The position numbers and the translations under genes were made by a program. Source: Christensenella sp. UBA4675 (lineage in GTDB: Bacteria > Bacillota > Clostridia > Christensenellales > Borkfalkiaceae). Taken from it: DNA of 5,432 nt. A model generated the notes under the pieces. That model made no database searches, had not been told where the DNA came from, and saw nothing but the letters and a program-made list of their open reading frames with translations. Each line of letters opens with the position of its first letter. Position 1 is the first letter of the stretch. Location of the stretch: contig DHLF01000005.1 of the NCBI GenBank assembly GCA_002405165.1, positions 1 through 5,432 of the forward strand. The letters are read 5' to 3'. Positions 1 through 5,432 of this stretch are shown piece after piece.

Positions 1-9
1 TGTCGCTTT

Positions 10-31
10 CTGTCAGTTTCCTTTCAGACAG
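10..31. promoter_or_regulatory. Short inverted repeat at the start of the left-edge transcript, possible operator
   Basis: CTGTC (10-14) and GACAG (27-31) form a 5-bp inverted repeat with a 12-base centre, placed right at the predicted start of the leftward transcript. GACAG also occurs at the -35 (63-67 on the minus strand). This could be a repressor site or a small 5'-leader hairpin. With five bases per arm it could also be chance. Confidence 0.25.
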
Positions 32-38
32 CTTAACC

Positions 39-68
39 AATATACCATACATTCATTTAAACTGTCAA
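39..68 (-). promoter_or_regulatory. Sigma-A-type promoter facing left, out of the window
   Basis: On the minus strand a perfect -35 TTGACA (63-68) lies 18 nt from a -10 TATATT (39-44). The stretch just upstream of the -35 (about 72-106) is almost all A/T with A- and T-tracts, like an UP element. Transcription would start near 31-33. No start codon with a ribosome-binding site occurs before position 1, so the driven gene begins beyond the window. It lies past the hydrolase terminator, so it opens a separate transcription unit. Confidence 0.62.
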
Positions 69-181
69 GCATTTTTCAACAAATTTTATAAAAAATTTTA
101 TTTTGTGGGTTATTACCTTAATTGCAACCATAAGCTATCTAATAAAAACATTCGCTTAGTTTAAAAGAGTCTGAGTTTGGT

Positions 182-238
182 AGAAATAGATGACGATTTT
201 TTGCTTGTGGTATACTATCCACTAAGGTGGCTATTTCT
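182..238. repeat. 8-bp inverted repeat enclosing a smaller hairpin
   Basis: AGAAATAG (182-189) is the exact reverse complement of CTATTTCT (231-238). Immediately inside the right arm, CCAC (219-222) pairs with GTGG (227-230) around TAAG. A second GTGG (207-210) could pair with the same CCAC instead, giving two mutually exclusive hairpins. This resembles a small structured RNA element, but the arms are short and AT-rich and could be chance. Confidence 0.33.
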
Positions 239-277
239 TTGTATTTTTAAAAATATATATTAAATTATCTATTATGC

Positions 278-302
278 TTAAAACTACTTCGACTAGTTTT
301 AA
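278..302. repeat. 9-bp inverted repeat, likely stem-loop
   Basis: TTAAAACTA (278-286) pairs perfectly with TAGTTTTAA (294-302) around the 7-base loop CTTCGAC. It lies 10 bases before the nested hairpin at 313-380 and may belong to the same RNA. The word TTCGACTA in its loop and 3' arm (288-295) recurs at 392-399, just after that hairpin. No U-run follows on either strand, so it is not an obvious terminator. Confidence 0.45.
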
Positions 303-312
303 AAATAACAAG

Positions 313-380
313 GTAAAAGGTATAAACCATTAGGAAAACATACGTAGGCGAAAGCTTACGACTGTTTTCTTGTCTTTTAC
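313..380 (+). ncRNA. Candidate structured RNA: three nested helices with a GAAA tetraloop
   Basis: Three helices nest in order: 313-319 with 374-380 (7 bp, extendable by G-U, U-G and A-U), 334-340 with 363-369 (7 bp, plus G333-U370), and 343-349 with 354-360 (7 bp, one G-U) closed by the tetraloop GAAA (350-353). A one-sided bulge of about ten bases (323-332) and a 2x2 internal loop separate them. The wobbles 320/373, 321/372, 333/370 and 347/357 become A-C mismatches in the minus-strand RNA, and the GNRA loop exists only on the plus strand, so plus is favoured. No ORF overlaps it. I do not recognise the class; a riboswitch, sRNA or mobile-element remnant are all possible. Confidence 0.42.
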
Positions 381-466
381 GGCAACTCTATTTCGACTAC
401 GTGGGTTAAAAATATTGTTAAGAAACTATTTTTAGTTAAATTTAACGTTTTAATTAAATAAATTTA

Positions 467-499
467 ACGGCGGAACGCTTGTAAAAAGCGTTCCGCCGT
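467..499 (-). terminator. Probable intrinsic terminator after the GH3 gene
   Basis: A perfect 14-bp inverted repeat (467-480 with 486-499) encloses a 5-base loop. The stem is GC-rich against very AT-rich flanks and starts 49 nt past the TAA. In the minus-strand transcript it is followed by UUAAAUUUAUUUAAUU, which is U-rich but not a clean U-run. On the plus strand the following bases (attcaattaag) are poorer in U, so the minus direction fits better. Weak bidirectional action is possible. Confidence 0.68.
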
Positions 500-548
500 A
501 TTCAATTAAGTTACTCGTAAATATTTTGGATAAATGTTACGCCTAAAA

Positions 549-3500
549 TTAAACCAGATAATATCCTATTTGCTCCGAATTGTATAAGCCTTTTTCAATT
601 AAAGCTTGAGCGACTTGTTTACAGCTTCTGGAATCCGTTACGACCTTTTTAACAATTGTTAAATTATCTTTTTGGGACTTAATAAAGAATATTACTTTAT
701 ATTGAGTAGAATAATCGGTTTCAGGCTTAAATTCCGCCGTATAGGCAAACTTATTTTCTATTGTGTCGGTTTTAACTTCGGTAAATATTCCGCCGTATTC
801 AGCGTAATTATCTAACGTTACTTTGCTTGCGTCTACCGTAGATTTTACTCTTACCGCCACAATTTTGCCTTGACCTAATTCTTCTTTATCAATAGTCATA
901 GCAAACCTAATTCCGCCTTCTTTAGTGGAGGAAACCCAAATACTTGCACCGTAAATTTTCTCTGCAGATTTGTTATCCGTTAAACTTACGCTTGTTAAAT
1001 CTTCCGCTTTAAGGTAATTAAATACAACCGACTTAAAGTTAATACATTCTTCGTGGAATACTAGTTTTAATTTATGCGTTCCCTTAGCTACATTTAATTT
1101 TACTTCTCCGTTATCGCCGTAATAAGTTTTTGTATCAGTCCAGTAAACGGCACTTTCTTGCGATGTGGTTATCTTATTTGGATTAGTAAACGTATCTATT
1201 TTAGCTCCGTCAAGGTAAACTTCAAAGTTTCCGTAATAACGTTTTCCTTGATTATCTACCGCACCGGGACAATTTAAAATATAGCTTACGCCGTAAGTAG
1301 CGGTTTCTTCGAAATAAAGGTTATATTCTACTTGCGAACCTTCTAACGTACTACCTAAGTGGTCGCCCTCAATTCTAACGCTACCCGTTTTGCTTGCGTA
1401 ATTTCTTACGTCTATTTGTCCGTCCCTTGCGGAAATTCCTTCTGCTTTCGGTTGTCCGTAAGAAAACAAAATGTTATGGAAGTTTATTTCGCTATCCTTA
1501 AATACAACGGCAATTCTGTGGATACCGTAATTAAGCGTTACCTTTTTACTACCGCTATCCCCTACAAACACGTCTTCGCTATCCCAATCTCCTACATTTG
1601 CAGATGTCTTTTTAGAGGGATTAGTAAACGTATCGACTTTATTTCCGTCTATATAAACATCGAAATTACCGTATTTACCTTCTGCTCCTCCGATATTTAA
1701 TGTGTAGCTTAAATAATAATCTCCGCCGTTACCAACGTGAATTGCATAGTACGCTACGCTATTAGAATCCGAATATCCTATAAAAGTGGTTTGGTCTGTG
1801 GTTTGTAATCTTGCGTTTCCTTTTATTCCGGATACTTTATTTACTATCGAAGAAGTTGCGGAAATTCTATTGATGTCTTTGGTGTGGTTTACTTCCCAAA
1901 CAGTTCCGTTTCCGTCCGTTCTAGTTAAACGAGAGGTTGCTTTAATACTTTTATCGGTATCGCTATAAACATACGTACTTAAAGCCGTAGCGTTACTTCT
2001 CATAATAAATTTAACGAGCCACGATACGTTTTCTACAAGTTCATCGTAAGTAAGCGTACCTTGTTGCCAAGCGCCTATCGTATCATAATAATCGTCGGTA
2101 AACGAAATAGCGTTGTTGCCACCTTTTATCATGCTTACGTTTTTGGTATTTTCATTCCAGTCGGACTCGATAAACCCGTCGTAACCCCATTCTCCTCTTA
2201 CGATATTTCTTAAAACTTCTGCGTTTGCGGAAGTTGCAACTCCGTTTACGAATCCGTAAGAAGTCATAAGCGTTCCGGGATTAGAGTTTTTAATAGCCAT
2301 TTCAAAAGGTTTAAAGTAAATTTCTCTTAAAGCCCTATCGGAAACGTTATTGTTAGAGTTAGAACGATTTAATTCCTGATTGTTAGCAAAGAAGTGTTTT
2401 ATAGAACTATTTAATCCTTGCCCTTGCGCTCCGTTGATATAGAAACTTGCCATCATTCCGGTTAAGAACGGGTCTTCCGACATATATTCGAAGTTTCTTC
2501 CGCAAAGCGGGTTTCTGTGAATATTTACCCCCGGGCAAAGCATAATCGAGTTATTTGTTTTTTGTTCTTCTTTTGCATATTGTTTACCGTAGGTATACGC
2601 CATATCAACGTCCCAAGTAGCCGTTAAAAGCGTAACGCACGGGAACCAGGTAGCGTATTTGTAATCGCTTCCGTCAGGCATATCGTTATTAGTAAAATGG
2701 AATCTTTGCCCCGCAGGTCCGTCCGCCGTGGAGGCGTATGGGAATTCGTACATATCCTTGCTGGTAATATTCCAACCCGGAACACCGCCTATACCGCCCG
2801 TTCCGCTATTCGATTCGCTTCTAGCCCATTGCAACATAGATAGTGTGGTAAGTTCCTTTACTTCAAACTGTCTTACAAATTGTTCTACCGTACATTTACC
2901 TTCTACTACGTCAAGGTATTTATACCCTTTCCAACCCGTAGAACCGCTAGGATTTGACGTGTCTGCAAAAGATTTAAAATCGTAGTCGGCAGTGTTGTTT
3001 TTATAGGTGAATGCTTTTTGCGTCGTTCTTAAAATTATAGATTTTACGTTGCAAAGACTATCGACCGAAGTAGCTAAAATTTTAATAACGTTTTCACCTG
3101 CGTTTAAATTTACCGCTATAGAAGACGTTTCGCGAGTGGTAAACCAACAATCAACCGAAGCTTGTGTATAACCTGCCGGATCGGCTTCCGTTGTTGCTTT
3201 GATTTGTTCGGGATTTGCCGAACTTCTTAAAGCTTTTAAAGTCCCCGCTTTTTCGGAATTAACGTAAATATCCGCTAAATTTTCGGTTGCTTTAAAAGGA
3301 GTAACCGCGTCTAAACTTAAATAATACTTTCCCGCTTTTTCTACGGTTATTTTATGTTCCGTATAATTTCCCGCCGTTCTGTAACCGGATGCTAAATTTC
3401 CGTTAATGCACGCTTCTTGCTTAACGCCGTTGGTAGCGGTATAAGTATCGGCAGAAATTTCGGTTTCTCCCGCAGGAGCCACCTTATCGTTATATATGGT

Positions 3501-5279
3501 AAAGTAATCGAAATCTCCGCATTGAGCATTACATTTAAAAGTGAGTAGATATTCTCCGCTCTTATCAAACGTAACGGTATTTCCGTAAATGGTTCTCCAA
3601 TTTTGCCAAGCGTCTTTAATAGCCGTTAAAGACGCGCTTATGTTTTGCGCTACGCCGTTATCTACTCCGTCGTTAGGGGTAGAATCGACGTAAATTTCAA
3701 ACATATCTTTATAGTCGCTTTCCGAACCGTTTGCCATAGTAAACGAAATATTGTAAGTTCCCGCTTTTTCTACTATTATTCTATAACGGAAAGTTTGATT
3801 TCCTAAAAGTCTTACCAATCTTCCTTGAGTTAATCCGGAAAACCAAGTATCCGCATGAAATTCTCTTTCGGTAGTGATACTTTCTAAATCTTCGGTCTGA
3901 AATACTTTTTTGCCGTATTCTTTTACGGTATAATATTCTTTATCTAAATATTCGTACGTTCCGTCAGATTTAAGCCTTTTTAAAATATGAGTATTTATAT
4001 CTCCGCATTGTTCTATTACTAAATCGGTATTTACCGTGTACGTCGCAACTTTATGTTTGCCTGCGTCTTTTACGGAATTTCCTACGAATAAATCGTAATT
4101 CCCCGCTTGCATAACGTATGCGTTCTTTTGAATTTTACCTACGTCGTCAAACTGCGACATTTCGTTAATATCTATATCTATCGTTAAGTTTTGACTTTCG
4201 TTGGGAGCAAGCAATTTAGTTTTTGCAAACCCTATAAGTTGTTTAGCGGGAGAATCTATTTTATCGTTAGGAGTAGAATAATAAACTTGTACAACTTCTT
4301 TTCCGCTATAAGTGCTTCCCGTATTTTTAACGGTAACGTAAACTTTTATTTTTCCCGTATTTTTATTTACGTTTACGCCCGTAGTTTTTATATCGAACGT
4401 GGTATAAGATAAACCGAAACCGAATTCGTAATTGACTTTTTCGTAATTTTCGTCAAACGTTTCGTAATAACGATAACCTACGTATATATCTTCGTAATAG
4501 TTTACGTTAACGGAACTTGCAAATTGAGATACCGCGTCGTTAGTCCCGTAAGAAGTAATATAATCTTCATAAGATTTAGCCCACGTATCCGCAAGCTTAC
4601 CCGAAGGCGTTACGGCACCCGTTAATACGTTTGCCAAAGCGTTACCGCCTTGCTCTCCGGGGAGCCACATACATACTATTGCGCCTACGTTTTTTTCTAT
4701 AAGCCAAGTAGTGTCAATAATTGTAGGTATATTTAAAACTATTACTACGTTTGAAGAGCCGTATTTATTTATGAGATTATTAACATCGTTTTTTTCTACG
4801 TCTTTAAGATAATAATCGGCAACTTTCATATCGTCGCCTTCGGTAGAAGTTCTGCTGATAAAGTAAATAACTCTATCAAAAGTTCCCGTTGCCGAACCCA
4901 TAGCCGTGTAAGAAGCTATGCGACCGCTAGACGCCGCATTTTGCATGCCGGTCTTAGGGTCAATTGTATTTCCGCCGTTATGAACGTAACCTGAACCGCC
5001 ACCGCCTACTATAAACGCCGTATCTTGCCCTGCGCCGAGCCCGCCTATTTTCATATTGCTTTTAAAAGGAAGAGCATTATTTTCGTTTCTTAATACAACT
5101 ATTCCTTCTTCTGCTACAACTCTTGCAACTTCCGCACTACCGGGATCTCTGTATGCATTTACGTTAACACTGTTTTTTACCGAAAAGGATATCCCTAATG
5201 CGGTAACAACGGAAAGACAAGCTACTAATATTATTGTCAATAAACTTTTTCTTTTATTTTTAATAACTCTATTTTTCAT
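549..5279 (-). CDS. Secreted, domain-permuted GH3 glycoside hydrolase (beta-glucosidase-like) with multiple carbohydrate-binding-like modules
   Basis: This is a complete 1576-residue ORF from ATG (5277-5279) to TAA (549-551). GH3 enzymes remove terminal sugars from beta-glycosides by a retaining mechanism. Residues 1-42 look like a signal peptide: a Lys/Arg-rich start, hydrophobic 13-32, and possible cleavage after VNA (40-42). Residues 56-240 match the GH3 C-terminal domain, including ISRTSTEGDD at 141-150 with E147 as predicted acid/base. FGFGLSYTTF (286-295) leads into a fibronectin-III-like domain to about 405. Residues 450-600 and 604-753 look like two CBM6/CBM35-type beta-sandwiches. 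The TIM barrel (about 794-1098) carries D853 in DGPAGQR, R928 in GRNFEY, K961-H962, Y1008 in SYGFVNG and nucleophile D1040 in GFIESDW. Two related modules follow (1138-1275 and 1284-1422), then a C-terminal domain (1425-1576). The C-domain-first order is known from some Ruminococcus and Butyrivibrio beta-glucosidases. The start is supported by AAGGAG 8 nt upstream. GH3 identity is near certain; sugar specificity (glucose, xylose or other) cannot be read here. Confidence 0.93.
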   Translation of the reverse strand: MKNRVIKNKRKSLLTIILVACLSVVTALGISFSVKNSVNVNAYRDPGSAEVARVVAEEGIVVLRNENNALPFKSNMKIGGLGAGQDTAFIVGGGGSGYVHNGGNTIDPKTGMQNAASSGRIASYTAMGSATGTFDRVIYFISRTSTEGDDMKVADYYLKDVEKNDVNNLINKYGSSNVVIVLNIPTIIDTTWLIEKNVGAIVCMWLPGEQGGNALANVLTGAVTPSGKLADTWAKSYEDYITSYGTNDAVSQFASSVNVNYYEDIYVGYRYYETFDENYEKVNYEFGFGLSYTTFDIKTTGVNVNKNTGKIKVYVTVKNTGSTYSGKEVVQVYYSTPNDKIDSPAKQLIGFAKTKLLAPNESQNLTIDIDINEMSQFDDVGKIQKNAYVMQAGNYDLFVGNSVKDAGKHKVATYTVNTDLVIEQCGDINTHILKRLKSDGTYEYLDKEYYTVKEYGKKVFQTEDLESITTEREFHADTWFSGLTQGRLVRLLGNQTFRYRIIVEKAGTYNISFTMANGSESDYKDMFEIYVDSTPNDGVDNGVAQNISASLTAIKDAWQNWRTIYGNTVTFDKSGEYLLTFKCNAQCGDFDYFTIYNDKVAPAGETEISADTYTATNGVKQEACINGNLASGYRTAGNYTEHKITVEKAGKYYLSLDAVTPFKATENLADIYVNSEKAGTLKALRSSANPEQIKATTEADPAGYTQASVDCWFTTRETSSIAVNLNAGENVIKILATSVDSLCNVKSIILRTTQKAFTYKNNTADYDFKSFADTSNPSGSTGWKGYKYLDVVEGKCTVEQFVRQFEVKELTTLSMLQWARSESNSGTGGIGGVPGWNITSKDMYEFPYASTADGPAGQRFHFTNNDMPDGSDYKYATWFPCVTLLTATWDVDMAYTYGKQYAKEEQKTNNSIMLCPGVNIHRNPLCGRNFEYMSEDPFLTGMMASFYINGAQGQGLNSSIKHFFANNQELNRSNSNNNVSDRALREIYFKPFEMAIKNSNPGTLMTSYGFVNGVATSANAEVLRNIVRGEWGYDGFIESDWNENTKNVSMIKGGNNAISFTDDYYDTIGAWQQGTLTYDELVENVSWLVKFIMRSNATALSTYVYSDTDKSIKATSRLTRTDGNGTVWEVNHTKDINRISATSSIVNKVSGIKGNARLQTTDQTTFIGYSDSNSVAYYAIHVGNGGDYYLSYTLNIGGAEGKYGNFDVYIDGNKVDTFTNPSKKTSANVGDWDSEDVFVGDSGSKKVTLNYGIHRIAVVFKDSEINFHNILFSYGQPKAEGISARDGQIDVRNYASKTGSVRIEGDHLGSTLEGSQVEYNLYFEETATYGVSYILNCPGAVDNQGKRYYGNFEVYLDGAKIDTFTNPNKITTSQESAVYWTDTKTYYGDNGEVKLNVAKGTHKLKLVFHEECINFKSVVFNYLKAEDLTSVSLTDNKSAEKIYGASIWVSSTKEGGIRFAMTIDKEELGQGKIVAVRVKSTVDASKVTLDNYAEYGGIFTEVKTDTIENKFAYTAEFKPETDYSTQYKVIFFIKSQKDNLTIVKKVVTDSRSCKQVAQALIEKGLYNSEQIGYYLV
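1014..1868 (-). repeat. Tandem duplication of a beta-sandwich (carbohydrate-binding-like) module inside the GH3 gene
   Basis: Residues about 1138-1275 and 1284-1422 are two copies of one module. Shared landmarks are GKYGNFDVYIDGNKVDTFTN against RYYGNFEVYLDGAKIDTFTN, then VFVGDSG against YYGDNGE, and EINFHNILFSY against CINFKSVVFNY. The offset is 146 residues (D1216 against D1362). At DNA level a 17-bp word, ggattagtaaacgtatc on the plus strand, is identical at 1180-1196 and 1618-1634, exactly 438 bp (146 codons) apart. The fold resembles CBM6/CBM35-type sugar-binding modules, by pattern only; ligand unknown. Confidence 0.8.
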
Positions 5280-5287
5280 TTTTATCT

Positions 5288-5293
5288 CTCCTT
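5288..5293 (-). promoter_or_regulatory. Ribosome-binding site of the GH3 gene, overlapping the upstream stop codon
   Basis: The minus strand reads TAAGGAGAGATAAAAATG. AAGGAG is a strong Shine-Dalgarno core with 8 nt to the ATG, which fixes the start of the hydrolase. The upstream gene's TAA (5292-5294) shares two bases with it, so ribosomes terminating on the serine-rich gene stop directly on this site. No promoter is visible in the 12-nt gap. Confidence 0.88.
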
Positions 5294-5432
5294 ATTGATG
5301 TGTTGACCAACGACCCGAACTAGACGTGCTAGGTTTTTCCGAGCCAGACGAACTTGGCTTCGACGAACTCGAACTGGATTTAGACGAGCTAGACGAACTA
5401 GGTTCTTTTGAACTAGACGAACTTTCTTCTTT
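5292..5432 (-). CDS. C-terminal end of an upstream protein with a serine-rich tail (partial, runs off the window)
   Basis: Reading leftward from the window edge, one frame stays open for 46 codons and ends at TAA (5292-5294). It has 26 serines, in runs of five, six and six broken by Lys, Glu and Pro (SSSSSKEP, SSSSSSK, KPSSSGSEKP), and ends in GRWSTHQ. Such tracts are common as disordered linkers or tails in exported Firmicutes proteins. The rest of the protein is outside the window, so no function can be given. No membrane anchor or sorting motif follows the serine tract, so it seems to be the end of the protein. Serine codons are mixed (AGT, TCG, TCT, AGC, TCC, TCA), which argues for a selected protein tract rather than a simple triplet expansion. 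Only 12 nt separate its stop from the hydrolase ATG, implying one operon. Confidence 0.72.
   Translation of the reverse strand, partial: KEESSSSSKEPSSSSSSKSSSSSSKPSSSGSEKPSTSSSGRWSTHQ
5346..5423 (-). repeat. Degenerate serine-codon repeat (AGTTCGTCT units)
   Basis: The 9-base unit AGTTCGTCT (Ser-Ser-Ser) occurs exactly at 5415-5423, 5391-5399 and 5346-5354, with near copies AGCTCGTCT (5382-5390) and AGTTCGTCG (5361-5369). It encodes the serine-rich tail of the upstream gene. Such irregular in-frame repeats can change length by slippage or recombination. Confidence 0.65.

Larger units (their letters stand above)
1..548. other. Intergenic region without a credible gene
   Basis: No credible ORF or tRNA is visible on either strand. 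From right to left it holds the terminator hairpin (467-499), an AT-rich stretch with a 10-bp direct repeat AAATTTAACG (438-447 and 460-469), the nested hairpin (313-380), two further inverted repeats (278-302 and 182-238), an AT tract (72-106), and a leftward promoter (39-68). Nearly 400 bases separate the terminator from the promoter, long for plain spacer in a low-GC bacterium and enough for a small RNA. Confidence 0.7.

Noticed and set aside
190..225. Micro-ORF MTIFCLWYTIH on the plus strand, stop inside a hairpin, leader-peptide-like
   Set aside because: No Shine-Dalgarno before it, no biosynthetic gene follows on the plus strand, and no run of one regulatory amino acid.
491..504. 14-base word of the terminator region (ttccgccgtattca) repeated inside the gene at 788-801
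   Set aside because: TTCCGCC is a frequent coding word here (GGCGGAA codons such as Gly-Gly), so the match is probably compositional rather than a mobile or regulatory repeat.
1..548. Possible CRISPR array, tRNA or known riboswitch in the intergenic region
   Set aside because: No regularly spaced repeats, no tRNA cloverleaf, and no core motif of the common riboswitch classes I checked by eye (TPP, FMN, c-di-GMP-I, preQ1, T-box).
1359..1700. Plus-strand ORF of 113 codons
   Set aside because: It lies wholly antisense to the duplicated modules of the hydrolase, starts with GTG, has no ribosome-binding site and resembles no protein family.
1786..1968. Plus-strand ORF of 60 codons
   Set aside because: Antisense shadow of the hydrolase gene; hydrophobic only by complement of the coding strand.
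2728..2985. Plus-strand ORF of 85 codons
   Set aside because: Antisense to the highly conserved GH3 barrel start; no independent start signal.
4191..4412. Plus-strand ORF of 73 codons
   Set aside because: Antisense to the fibronectin-III-like domain; no ribosome-binding site or family features.
5056..5298. Plus-strand ORF of 80 codons with hydrophobic C-terminus
   Set aside because: The hydrophobic segment is the complement of the signal-peptide region; it runs opposite to the operon and has no start signal.

Overview
The window is AT-rich, with the good Shine-Dalgarno sequences and Ser/Lys/Glu-rich disordered tracts typical of low-GC Firmicutes. The domain-permuted, secreted GH3 enzyme fits an anaerobic polysaccharide-degrading Clostridia-type bacterium, probably from a gut or rumen. 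This placement is inferred from style and family, not from a marker gene.

All recognisable coding is on the minus strand, so the window reads from right to left. At 5292-5432 is the C-terminal end of an upstream gene whose last 46 residues are 26 serines plus Lys, Glu and Pro. Its TAA overlaps the ribosome-binding site of the next gene. At 549-5279 is one very large gene (1576 aa) for an exported glycoside hydrolase family 3 enzyme. Its two GH3 halves are in reversed order: signal peptide, GH3 C-terminal alpha/beta domain with the predicted acid/base Glu, fibronectin-III-like domain, two carbohydrate-binding-like beta-sandwich modules, GH3 N-terminal TIM barrel with the nucleophile Asp, two tandemly duplicated beta-sandwich modules, and a C-terminal domain of a type seen in secreted Firmicutes proteins. 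The conserved active-site residues of both halves are present, so the enzyme is probably active as a beta-glucosidase or related exo-glycosidase on plant or host glycans.

Positions 1-548 hold no gene. They contain a perfect 14-bp hairpin just after the hydrolase gene (likely its terminator). At the left edge is a strong sigma-A-type promoter with an AT-rich upstream tract, pointing out of the window on the minus strand. Between them lie several inverted repeats. One, at 313-380, folds into three nested helices with a GAAA tetraloop and G-U wobbles that fit only the plus strand. It is the best candidate here for an undescribed structured RNA, and I could not match it to a known class.

The two coding regions look like a translationally coupled operon of exported proteins. 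The left-edge promoter starts a new transcription unit.
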